From CAZJYI01 sp964550025 (GTDB lineage: Bacteria; Verrucomicrobiota; Kiritimatiellia; UBA8416; CAYOBW01), in contig CAZJYI010000065.1 of the NCBI GenBank assembly GCA_964550025.1, positions 1-57,869 of the forward strand: 57,869 nt of DNA, read 5' to 3'. Under the pieces are notes generated by a model, which was not told where the DNA came from, did no database searches, and saw nothing but the letters and a program-made list of their open reading frames with translations. Shown here piece after piece: positions 1 to 7,464 of this stretch. The number at the start of each line of letters is the position of its first letter. The first letter of the stretch is position 1. The position numbers and the translations under genes are program-made.

Positions 1-52
1 CCTGCTAGAGTATCGGGGCATTCAGACGGATCAGGAATACCGGGGAGACAAC

Positions 53-2638
53 ATGAGACGCAGGATTATTATCACCGCATCGCTGGCGCTGCTCTGCGCC
101 GGAACTGGAATTGCCGCGAAGTTCAGCAGTCAATGGCCCGAAGACATACAGCGCACTTGGGTCGGCCCGCAATACTGGGCCAACCGGCTGCAGGACTGGC
201 AGGTTAGCAGCGGGCGCCTGGAGTGCGTTGCGCCGGCTAACCTGGCCATGCGCACCGTACACCTCCTGGACCACCAGCTCGCGGCGGGAGCCGGCGCCTT
301 CAAGCTCAACGTGAAGACAGGCTTGCTGGACCCCGGCAGCAACCCGCGCCCAAACGCCGCCGCCGGTTTCCTCGTTGGCGCCGGCAACGGCGAACTGGAC
401 TACCGTGCCGCGGCCGTTGTCCACTGCTGGCCCGGCAAGGGCGCCGGGGTCTTTGCTGGTGTCACGAGCGCCGGCCAGCCGATCATTCACGACATGGAGA
501 CCGGGCTGCCCGTACCGAAGGGCATAGCGAAACGCACGCCGCCACGTGAGGTCACCCTCCTCCTGTCCGGCAAGCCCCTGCCGAACGGCCGTTTCGAACT
601 GCGGGTGACCGTCCAGGACGCCTCTGGCAAGCAACAGGTCACAACCGGCGCCACGTTCCCTGCTAGCCGCGTGGCCGGGAACATTGCCCTGGTCTCCCAC
701 CCGGGTACGGGCAAAGGCCAGGGGGCACGCTTCTGGTTCAGGAACTGGGTGGGCGACGGCGCAAGGCTCGCACACAATCCCTCGGGGCAGTTCGGCCCTA
801 TCGTCTGCACCCAGTACACCCTCAGCAGGGGCATCCTCAAACTGACGGCCCAGATGGCCCCGATTGGTTCCGCGGACCCGCGCACGGCCACGCTGGAGGC
901 GCGGCGCGGAGACCGGTGGGAAGCTGTCGACAGCAGCGAGATCATCGTGCCGGGATACACCGTCCCTTTCCGCGTGACCGAGTGGGACGCGTCCAGAGAC
1001 GTGCCCTACCGCGTCGTCTACACCCCGCACAAGGGCGAAACGCACACTTGGGAAGGCACGGTGCGCCGCGACCCCGTCGACAAGGAAACCCTTGTTGTCG
1101 CCGGGTTTACGGGGAACCACAACAACTCCCACGCCATCGGCGGGGGCTGGGGAGCAAAAGGCAGCGGCCGCAAGAGCAACTGGCTCGCCGGCATGTGGTT
1201 CCCGCACGCGGACATTGTCAAACACGTGGGTGCGCACAAACCCGACGTGCTCTTCTTCTCCGGAGACCAGGTCTACGAGGGAAAGAGCCCGACCTTTCCC
1301 GACCGCGCCAACATCAGACTGGACTACCTGTACAAGTGGTACCTGTGGTGCTGGGCCTACCGCGACCTGACGAAGGACATCGTTACCGTCACCATCCCCG
1401 ACGACCACGACGTCTACCAGGGCAATCTCTGGGGCGGCGGGGGGCGCAAGACCGACCTCGACACGAAGGGCGGTTACGTCCATCCGGCCGACTTCGTGCA
1501 GATGTCGGAACGTACCCAGACGAGCCACCTCCCCGACCCGTGGTTCAAGGGCAAACTCCCCCAGGGCATCGGCGCCTACTACACCGACATGGTCTACGGC
1601 CGCATCGGCTTCGCTGTGTTGGAGGACCGCAAGTTCAAGTCCGGCTGCTACGGACGTTTTCCCGGCGTCAAGCTCTCACGACCGGATCACGTCACGGACA
1701 TGTCGGTGGACGTCAAGACGCTGGACGTGCCCGGTCTGGAGATACTGGGCAAGGAGCAGATCAAGTTCCTGCACCACTTCGCGGGTGACTGGCAGGGGCA
1801 AGACATGAAGATGGCCATGAGCCAGACCATCTTCGCCAACATGGCCACGCATCACGGCGGGGGGCTGCAGCGACTGCGCTGCGACATGGACTCGAACGGA
1901 TGGCCCCAATCGGCACGCCGCAGGGCGATCGACGCACTGCGCAGGGGCTTCGTTTTCCACCTGGCCGGCGACCAGCATCTGGCATCCCTCGTCCATCACG
2001 GCATAGACGCGCACAACGACGCCATCTGGTCCATGTGCGTTCCGTCCATAGCCAACTTCTATCCACGCGCCTGGAAACCCGAAGCCACGGGCGCCAACCG
2101 AACTCCCGGAATGCCGCCCCACCTCGGCGAGCACGTGGACGGGTTTGAAAACCGCGTAACGGTGTACGCGGTCACGAATCCAACCCAGCTCACGGGCGGG
2201 TCGATGGGCCACAAGCCGGCCGAATTGCACGACAAGATGCCCGGCTACGGCATCATTCGCCTGAACAAAGTCCGGCGCGATCTGACGGTCGAGTGCTGGC
2301 CCCGCTTCGCCGACCCCACGGCGTCGGACGCCAAACAGTACGAGGGCTGGCCGCGCACTATCTCGCAGTTCGACAACTACAACCGAAAGCCCGCAGCCCA
2401 CCTGCCGTGCTACCGGGCCGAGGGCATCGACAACCCGGTCATCCGCGTCACCAACGAGAAGACCGGCGAGCTCGTGTATGCCGTCCGTTCCAAGAACAAC
2501 TGGTACCATCCACGCGTGTTCGGGCAAGGAACGTACACGGTTGAGTTCGGCGAACCCGGGCGCGAGATGAAGGTCTTCAAGGGGGTCACTCCAGATGCGC
2601 CGGGGAAGAAGATGACGCGGAAGGTCGTGGAGTTCTAG
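53..2638 (+). CDS. PhoD-like metallophosphoesterase, secreted
   Basis: An 861-residue protein with an N-terminal signal peptide (RRR, then a hydrophobic stretch to about residue 21). The C-terminal half is a PhoD/alkaline phosphatase D-type calcineurin-fold hydrolase. Metal-binding blocks are visible: FFSGDQVYEG around D405, PDDHDVYQG with the DDHD at 450-453, and AGDQHLAS around D640-H642. The first 340 residues look like beta-sandwich sequence before the catalytic domain; I do not recognise a family there. The protein probably cleaves phosphate mono- or diesters in the periplasm or outside the cell. The ATG start follows a GGGGAGA ribosome site. The substrate is unknown; many PVC paralogues of this family are annotated only as alkaline phosphatase D. 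It appears monocistronic, with the next gene convergent. Confidence 0.85.
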   Translation: MRRRIIITASLALLCAGTGIAAKFSSQWPEDIQRTWVGPQYWANRLQDWQVSSGRLECVAPANLAMRTVHLLDHQLAAGAGAFKLNVKTGLLDPGSNPRPNAAAGFLVGAGNGELDYRAAAVVHCWPGKGAGVFAGVTSAGQPIIHDMETGLPVPKGIAKRTPPREVTLLLSGKPLPNGRFELRVTVQDASGKQQVTTGATFPASRVAGNIALVSHPGTGKGQGARFWFRNWVGDGARLAHNPSGQFGPIVCTQYTLSRGILKLTAQMAPIGSADPRTATLEARRGDRWEAVDSSEIIVPGYTVPFRVTEWDASRDVPYRVVYTPHKGETHTWEGTVRRDPVDKETLVVAGFTGNHNNSHAIGGGWGAKGSGRKSNWLAGMWFPHADIVKHVGAHKPDVLFFSGDQVYEGKSPTFPDRANIRLDYLYKWYLWCWAYRDLTKDIVTVTIPDDHDVYQGNLWGGGGRKTDLDTKGGYVHPADFVQMSERTQTSHLPDPWFKGKLPQGIGAYYTDMVYGRIGFAVLEDRKFKSGCYGRFPGVKLSRPDHVTDMSVDVKTLDVPGLEILGKEQIKFLHHFAGDWQGQDMKMAMSQTIFANMATHHGGGLQRLRCDMDSNGWPQSARRRAIDALRRGFVFHLAGDQHLASLVHHGIDAHNDAIWSMCVPSIANFYPRAWKPEATGANRTPGMPPHLGEHVDGFENRVTVYAVTNPTQLTGGSMGHKPAELHDKMPGYGIIRLNKVRRDLTVECWPRFADPTASDAKQYEGWPRTISQFDNYNRKPAAHLPCYRAEGIDNPVIRVTNEKTGELVYAVRSKNNWYHPRVFGQGTYTVEFGEPGREMKVFKGVTPDAPGKKMTRKVVEF

Positions 2639-3010
2639 GACACGGGGGCAGCCCGGAGTGACGCCTGGACAAGCGATTCACGTCGCATGGCGAACCCGTT
2701 CGTAGTGGCGCCCGCTCTTGTGCCGGGTTCAGGCGGGTGTGCGCTCTTGGGAAAGGAAACGTCGAATACCGAACACTGAATGCTCAATGTCGAAGCGAGA
2801 GGGGAGGGGCACGCCCGGAGACAGGCCTCGCACTTCATCATTCATCATTCAGTGTTCATGATTCTGCGGTTTCTCCTTCCCCGCCACCAACATCGTAACC
2901 ATGCACCCGCCAGGTCCCGAGCCGTAAGGCGGTATCTCCGTCCGGGATACGCCCTTACGGGCGCACTACAAACGGTATGCCAAGCAGGCTTGTCACGGCG
3001 TCATTCCGGA
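2639..3010. repeat. Gene-free gap with inverted heptamer arrays
   Basis: No convincing gene in this 372-bp gap between convergent genes. It holds short arrays with a 7-bp period: five units at 2764-2798 (GAATACC, GAACACT, GAATGCT, CAATGTC, GAAGCGA) and four units at 2836-2863 (CATCATT twice, CAGTGTT, CATGATT). The two arrays are roughly inverted relative to each other, so the transcript could fold into a hairpin. A GC-rich palindromic stretch follows at about 2925-2970. Confidence 0.6.
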
Positions 3011-3745
3011 TTACCGGCCAACCGCCTCCGCCGCCACCTTCCGCAGCGCGGCGGCGTCCTCTTCGCTCACCCCCTTGGAGACGGCGCTCTCCGGCGGTTT
3101 TTTCCCGAGGATCGTCTGGTAGAGGACACAGGCGGCCAGGTAGCCGCCGGTCGCAGAGGGATGACTGCCATCGCCGCGGTAGAGGCGCGCGAAGAGGTCC
3201 TTGTCGGCACTGTGGATACGCCGCCAGGCTTCACCGGCGGGGGCGGCGGCAGCGCCCAGGTCCCTCGACGCCTTCTCGTACCCCTCGGTCAGCAGGTTCT
3301 GCATGGTGGTGTAGTCAGGCGCGACGTGGAGGTTGTGCTTGTCGCCGTCGCGCCGCCCCCAAGTCTGGAACAGCACCGTCCGGGCGCCCTGGGCGGCGAT
3401 CTTGTCGTGGAGCTGCCGCGCGCCCTTGAGGAACCCGGGGCGCGTGTTGGGATAGGCTGGTGTCTGGCTCTGTTCCTGCAGCACAACAACGTCCCATGCC
3501 TTTGCCTGAATGCATGACAACGTCTTCTCGCTCGCCGCGTGCCACACAAGGGTTTTGCCGCCGGGCGTGATGTACTCCGCCTCGACTTTCCCCGGCGTCG
3601 CCGACGCCAACGCATTGAACGCCGCACTGATGCCGCGCGTGTAGCTGTTCCCTATCATCAGGATACGCACGGGTTCGTCTGCACCGTTCCCCGCCAGAAC
3701 ACAACTCAGAAAGGCAGCAACTCCGAAGGCCATCCAGTGTCTCAT
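3011..3745 (-). CDS. SGNH/GDSL-family hydrolase, secreted
   Basis: A 244-residue protein beginning MRHWMAFGVAAF with a clear signal peptide ending near NGADEP. SGNH blocks are visible: ILMIGNSYTRG (block I nucleophile Ser), VVVLQEQSQTP (Asn/Gln block) and GDGSHPSATGGYLAA with the Asp-x-x-His pair. This resembles the DUF4886-type SGNH hydrolases common in PVC and Bacteroidetes, which act as carbohydrate or lipid esterases. The start at 3745 is chosen because GGAGG lies just upstream; the longer open frame to 3991 runs through a 134-bp inverted-repeat element and is not protein-like. It sits 3' of the sensor-like gene on the same strand, separated by that element. Confidence 0.8.
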   Translation of the reverse strand: MRHWMAFGVAAFLSCVLAGNGADEPVRILMIGNSYTRGISAAFNALASATPGKVEAEYITPGGKTLVWHAASEKTLSCIQAKAWDVVVLQEQSQTPAYPNTRPGFLKGARQLHDKIAAQGARTVLFQTWGRRDGDKHNLHVAPDYTTMQNLLTEGYEKASRDLGAAAAPAGEAWRRIHSADKDLFARLYRGDGSHPSATGGYLAACVLYQTILGKKPPESAVSKGVSEEDAAALRKVAAEAVGR

Positions 3746-3836
3746 CACATCCTCCAATTCGATAGCGTAAGCGTGAGCCTCAGACGTGGAGCGCAGTGGG
3801 ACGGTTGCAGGCTCCACGCGTTGTTCGCACGACGAT

Positions 3837-3970
3837 TGGCCACAGAATGCACAAAACTCACAGAAGGAAGGGACTCCCGGGACGCTCCAATCCAACCGCC
3901 TTTGCCTGGAATCCGAACCGTCTCGTTGTTTCGGCTTTCTCTTTTGTGAATTCTGTGCCTTCTGTGGCCA
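3837..3970. repeat. 134-bp element with ~30-bp imperfect terminal inverted repeats
   Basis: The left arm, 3837-3866, begins TGGCCACAGAATGCACAAAA. The right arm, 3941-3970, ends TTCTGTGCCTTCTGTGGCCA. Reverse-complementing the right arm matches the left at about 26 of 30 positions. A partial relative with GATGGCCACAGAAGGCAC lies at about 11345-11363. No ORF of note is inside, so this would be a non-autonomous miniature element or a long hairpin. It lies 36 bp beyond the stop of the truncated kinase-like gene. Confidence 0.7.
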
Positions 3971-4006
3971 TCTCTCCCCCTCCGCGCTCACGCGAACGGG
4001 GAATGC

Positions 4007-4816
4007 TCAAGGGACCAGACGGGCCCTGAGGTCGCACGGCGCCGCAGCCACGGGCATCTCGCCTGCCTCCAACCGTGCCACATCCAGCAGACTCTCCACC
4101 ATGGTACGCAGCTCACCGCAGCACGACCGCGCCATGTCGAGGCAGTCGGTATTCGGCGACGGGGTCCCCATCTGATCGGCGATCAGCTCCAGGCTGTTGG
4201 AAACACCCATGATCGGATTGCGCATGTCATGCACAATCATGCCGACCAGGTGGTCCCGCAACTCCTCGACGTCCTTGAGCTTGTTGTAACTCGCCGAAAG
4301 CTGCCTCTCGCTGTAGAGAAGCGCGAGCTCCGACTCGAACATGTCCCGGAACTGACCCAGGAGACGGCGATAGAGGGTGGAGTAGGCATTGGACTTCGAG
4401 TCCAGGACACACACGGTGCCGAACACGTGCCCCGTGGGCCATTCGAGTGGAACTCCGAGATAGGAGATCATTCCGAGCGGAACATCCGGATTGTCGGCCC
4501 ATTCGCGGTTCAGCAGCGCAGTCGGAACCAGCAGCTCCTTCCTGGAGGTCATCACCGTCTCGCAGTAGAGGCCAGTGTCCAGCTTCGCCCTCTCACCCTC
4601 TTCGTAGGGACTGTCCGGATGGTCATTCCTGGCGTACACCTCGATCTCGTGCGCGCGCACCCGCATGACGAGCGCAACCGGAACGTGGATGATCTCGGCA
4701 ACCGTGTTGAGAATGGCCTGCCACTTCTCGGGCAAAGCCTGCGGGAGCTCGAAATCCGCCAGAATATCGTACTTGCTGCCCGTCGCGCACTCGTCGGATG
4801 CTTCCGCGAACATCAT
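4007..4816 (-). CDS. GAF + histidine-kinase DHp protein lacking the ATPase domain
   Basis: A 269-residue soluble protein with no membrane segments. Residues about 28-165 form a GAF-type sensor domain (ending VFGTVCVLDSKSNAYS). A short coiled coil leads to a HisKA/DHp helix pair with the H-box HDMRNPIMGV; the phosphoacceptor His is about residue 196. The chain stops at LLDVARLEAGEMPVAAAPCDLRARLVP. That is where the second DHp helix ends and the HATPase domain should start, and no N, G1 or G2 box is encoded downstream. ATG 4816 has GGGGGA six bases upstream; a TTG two codons earlier is possible. It may be a truncated kinase, or a GAF/DHp protein phosphorylated by a partner. It is 25 bp downstream of the isomerase gene. 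Confidence 0.75.
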   Translation of the reverse strand: MMFAEASDECATGSKYDILADFELPQALPEKWQAILNTVAEIIHVPVALVMRVRAHEIEVYARNDHPDSPYEEGERAKLDTGLYCETVMTSRKELLVPTALLNREWADNPDVPLGMISYLGVPLEWPTGHVFGTVCVLDSKSNAYSTLYRRLLGQFRDMFESELALLYSERQLSASYNKLKDVEELRDHLVGMIVHDMRNPIMGVSNSLELIADQMGTPSPNTDCLDMARSCCGELRTMVESLLDVARLEAGEMPVAAAPCDLRARLVP

Positions 4817-4841
4817 CGCCAATCCCCCAATGGGACTGAAC

Positions 4842-5810
4842 CTACTTCCCGGCGCAGATCAGGTCAAGGCGCTTGTTCTGTTCCTGCATGGAGAGGCCAC
4901 CCGACCCCTCAATCGTCATCCAACCGCTATAGCCGACCTTGTCAAGTTCGCGGCGAACAACGGGCCAGTTGACACTCCCGTCGCGGATGTTGACGAACTT
5001 CCCGCCGATGCCGTTGGGATTGAGTTTGAAGTCCTTGATGTGGCAGCGGACAATGAGCTTTTCGAGCGCTCGAATCCACTCTTCCGGGGGCGCGTATTTC
5101 ACGTGGTTCCCGATATCAAAGTAGGCCTGCACCCACTTGCTGCCGACACTGCGAATGAAATGCGCGAAAATCGCCGGTTTCACCCACAGGTTGTTCCACA
5201 CGTTCTCGACTGCAATGACCACGCCTTCGCGCTCGGCAACGGGGATAAGCTTCTCGAGCGCCGCACGCGACATGTCGGTGGCCTGGTTCTGCGCCTTGAT
5301 GTACGCCTCGTACTTCGCATTGTCCCCGGCCGCAACGCGCGTGACGTGCCCGGTCTTTTCGTCAAACTCGATCTCGAACTCGTGCGGCGCGGGCATCGGC
5401 ATGCCGCCGACGCGACAGGGCACGAGCAGCAGGGCTCCGGCCCCCAGGACGGCCGATGTGCGCAGCGCCGTCTCGACTGTCTTGATGTGACCGGGCGCCG
5501 CGTTGGCGTCGTTGAACTGGGTCCAGCCGCGCAACACGCTGTGCACCTTGAAATCGAGGCCGTCCGCCAGTTTGCGTGCCGCTTCCGCCTTCGCGGCATC
5601 CGCCTTCCAGGCATTGCACTCGATTCCCTCGAAACCGGCCTCCTTGAGCGACGTGATCAGTTTCTCGTTGGGAAGCCCGCGGATCAACGCCTTGCGCAAC
5701 GTCGTCTTGAACTCCGTCTCGGCCGCCGCCATGCGAGGCCCTGCCGCCATCGCAGCGGCCGAAGTCGCCGCCAGCGCGGCCGTGAAATCGCGTCGTGTCA
5801 TGGTATGCAT
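4842..5810 (-). CDS. Tat-exported sugar phosphate isomerase/epimerase
   Basis: A 322-residue AP-endonuclease-2/xylose-isomerase-like TIM barrel. The N-terminus MHTMTRRDFTAALAATSAAA is a twin-arginine signal. Likely metal and catalytic residues are in IAVENVWNN (Glu), YFDIGNHV (Asp/His), RCHIKDFK (His) and MTIEGS (terminal Glu), the usual order for this family. GAGGAGAC lies upstream of the ATG. Members of this family with Tat signals are very common in PVC bacteria next to Gfo/Idh/MocA oxidoreductases, as here (gene at 5961-7271), and the pair probably interconverts or oxidises an unusual sugar. The substrate cannot be read from sequence. Confidence 0.85.
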   Translation of the reverse strand: MHTMTRRDFTAALAATSAAAMAAGPRMAAAETEFKTTLRKALIRGLPNEKLITSLKEAGFEGIECNAWKADAAKAEAARKLADGLDFKVHSVLRGWTQFNDANAAPGHIKTVETALRTSAVLGAGALLLVPCRVGGMPMPAPHEFEIEFDEKTGHVTRVAAGDNAKYEAYIKAQNQATDMSRAALEKLIPVAEREGVVIAVENVWNNLWVKPAIFAHFIRSVGSKWVQAYFDIGNHVKYAPPEEWIRALEKLIVRCHIKDFKLNPNGIGGKFVNIRDGSVNWPVVRRELDKVGYSGWMTIEGSGGLSMQEQNKRLDLICAGK

Positions 5811-5847
5811 TGTTGTCTCCTCGCCAGGCAGGTGTCACCCGCAGCCG

Positions 5848-5950
5848 GAGAGATCGGCGTGTAGGAGTACGTGTACGAGTACGGAGCACACCCCCGCGCT
5901 GTCCATTCGTACTCGTACTCGTACACCTACTCGTACACGCGAATCTCCCC
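5848..5950. repeat. Inverted hexamer-repeat element
   Basis: The left arm at 5859-5882 is four hexamers of the GTGTAC/GAGTAC type. The right arm at 5909-5938 is five hexamers of GTACTC/GTACAC. The arms are reverse complements and are flanked by AGATCGGC and GCGAATCTCC. A relative with the same flanks lies at 44688-44760. The element fills the gap between two co-directional genes and should form a strong hairpin in the transcript. Confidence 0.7.
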
Positions 5951-5960
5951 TTCCCTCAAT

Positions 5961-7271
5961 CTACCCGTTCAGAACCCAACCTTCGCGGTACGTCTTCCGG
6001 ATGTACCGGTCCGCTTCGGGACAGTTGGTCGCCTTCAGGTTCTCGGCGTCCCATTCCAGCTTCTTGCCCACCCGGTAGGCAACGAGCGACAGGAGGTTGT
6101 TCTCGATCAGCGCACCCGAGTAGTCGAAGTTGCACAGCGTCGGCTCACCCGTCTTGCAGCCCCGGATCCACTCCTGGTGATGCCCGATGGACTTGGGTAT
6201 GAGCTGTTCGGCTTCGGGCGAGTCGTAGTGCGTCATGTCCCCTTTGAGCATCACGATCCTGAAACCGTAGTCCGCCAGCAACCATCCCTTGTCGCCGGTG
6301 AAGAGCACGCCTTTAAAAAGGGCGTCACGATCGAAGATCTTGGTCGGCATGCCGGGCTTCTTGCCTCCATCATACCAGTACACGTCTACTTGCGGACGCC
6401 AGTCGTTCTTGGGATGCGTCCATTTGGCCTTGAGCCACAGCGGGCAGGTGGCGTCACTGATGGGCGTCCCTTCGGCCTCGCACGACGTCGGGAAACGCAG
6501 GTCTCCGGCCCAGAAGGCGAGGTCCATCATGTGGCTCCCCATGTCGCCGATCTGGCCGCTGCCGAAGTCCCAGAAGCGGTTCCACTTCAGGCAACCACCG
6601 ACGTATCCGGGGTTGTAGGGGTGCATAGGCGCCGGCCCGACCCAGAGGTCCCAGTTGATGTTCGGGGGGATGGGCTTCACCTCGGGCAGGTAGTCACCGC
6701 CCTTGGGCATCCGGCTGCACCAGACGCGAATGTCCTTCAACGTGCCGATCGCGCCCTGCCGCACCAGTTCGACCACGCGCCGGAAGTTGTCCGAGGCATG
6801 GATCTGTGTCCCCATCTGCGTGGCCACCTTGCCCTTGTGTTTGAGGTAAGCCTCCCGCACGGTGCGGGCCTCCTCGACCGAGTTGGCAAGCGGCTTCTCG
6901 CAGTAGACGTGTTTGCCGCGATTCAGCGCCCACGTGCTGACGAACGCATGCGTGTGGTCCGTCGTGGAACAGACCACGGCATCAATGTCCTTCTGTTCGA
7001 GGCATTTGCGCCAATCCACGTAGGTCTTCGCCTGGGGAAACCGCTTCGCGGCCTTGGCGAGGTTGTTCGCATTGACGTCGCACAGGGCCACGATGTTCTC
7101 GCTCCTGACGCCGTTCAGGTTCGCCCCCCCCCGGCCGCCGCAACCGACAACGGCAACGTTGAGCTTGCTGTTCGGCGACACGGCTCCCGTCACGATCCCC
7201 GACGGAAGAAAGAGAACTCCGGCACCTGTGCCGGCCCCGGCCTTGAGGAACGTTCTGCGGTTCATGGGCAT
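5961..7271 (-). CDS. Gfo/Idh/MocA oxidoreductase, Tat-exported
   Basis: A 436-residue protein with a twin-arginine signal (MPMNRRTFLKAGAGTGAGVLF). The NAD(P)-binding Rossmann fold starts at VAVVGCGGRGGANL, and the family EKP motif appears in VYCEKPLANSVEEA. The C-terminal region (WNRFWDFGSGQIGDMGSHMMD) matches the GFO_IDH_MocA C-terminal and DUF-type extension seen in PVC paralogues. It likely oxidises or epimerises a sugar through a 3-keto intermediate in the periplasm. AGGGAGA lies five bases before the ATG. It leads a minus-strand run with the isomerase. The divergent upstream gap of about 190 bp contains a 20-bp palindrome that could be an operator. Confidence 0.88.
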   Translation of the reverse strand: MPMNRRTFLKAGAGTGAGVLFLPSGIVTGAVSPNSKLNVAVVGCGGRGGANLNGVRSENIVALCDVNANNLAKAAKRFPQAKTYVDWRKCLEQKDIDAVVCSTTDHTHAFVSTWALNRGKHVYCEKPLANSVEEARTVREAYLKHKGKVATQMGTQIHASDNFRRVVELVRQGAIGTLKDIRVWCSRMPKGGDYLPEVKPIPPNINWDLWVGPAPMHPYNPGYVGGCLKWNRFWDFGSGQIGDMGSHMMDLAFWAGDLRFPTSCEAEGTPISDATCPLWLKAKWTHPKNDWRPQVDVYWYDGGKKPGMPTKIFDRDALFKGVLFTGDKGWLLADYGFRIVMLKGDMTHYDSPEAEQLIPKSIGHHQEWIRGCKTGEPTLCNFDYSGALIENNLLSLVAYRVGKKLEWDAENLKATNCPEADRYIRKTYREGWVLNG

Positions 7272-7409
7272 GTCGATCTCCCTGCTTGATGTGGTTTGCG
7301 GGTCTCTGGGTGTGGCTTAGTCACACATCCGTTACATGAGCGGCTATTCAGCCTCTATTGTCCCCACAAGTCAAGAGGAAACAGCTATCATGCTGGACAC
7401 ATGCGTCAT

Positions 7410-7429
7410 ATAGGTCGTATACGTCCTAT
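7410..7429. promoter_or_regulatory. 20-bp palindrome, candidate operator
   Basis: ATAGGTCGTATACGTCCTAT is a near-perfect inverted repeat centred on GTATAC (9 of 10 base pairs match). It lies in the divergent gap, 36 bp before the ABC exporter ATG and 139 bp before the oxidoreductase start. GTATAC-centred palindromes are typical of GntR- or LacI-type operators. No regulator gene is adjacent, so the binding protein is unknown. Confidence 0.4.
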
Positions 7430-7464
7430 TCTGTCTCATATCGGCGGTCTTCTCATGTCGTACA

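Noticed and set aside
5..1528. Long minus-strand open frame opposite the PhoD-like gene
   Set aside because: A high-GC shadow of the real gene; no domain, no ribosome site, and composition typical of antisense third-position bias.
2780..3517. 245-residue plus-strand open frame beginning in a heptamer array
   Set aside because: Antisense to the SGNH hydrolase and begins with repeat translation; no domain seen.
3746..3991. 82-residue N-terminal extension of the SGNH hydrolase
   Set aside because: It translates the 134-bp inverted-repeat element; a signal peptide and ribosome site support the start at 3745.
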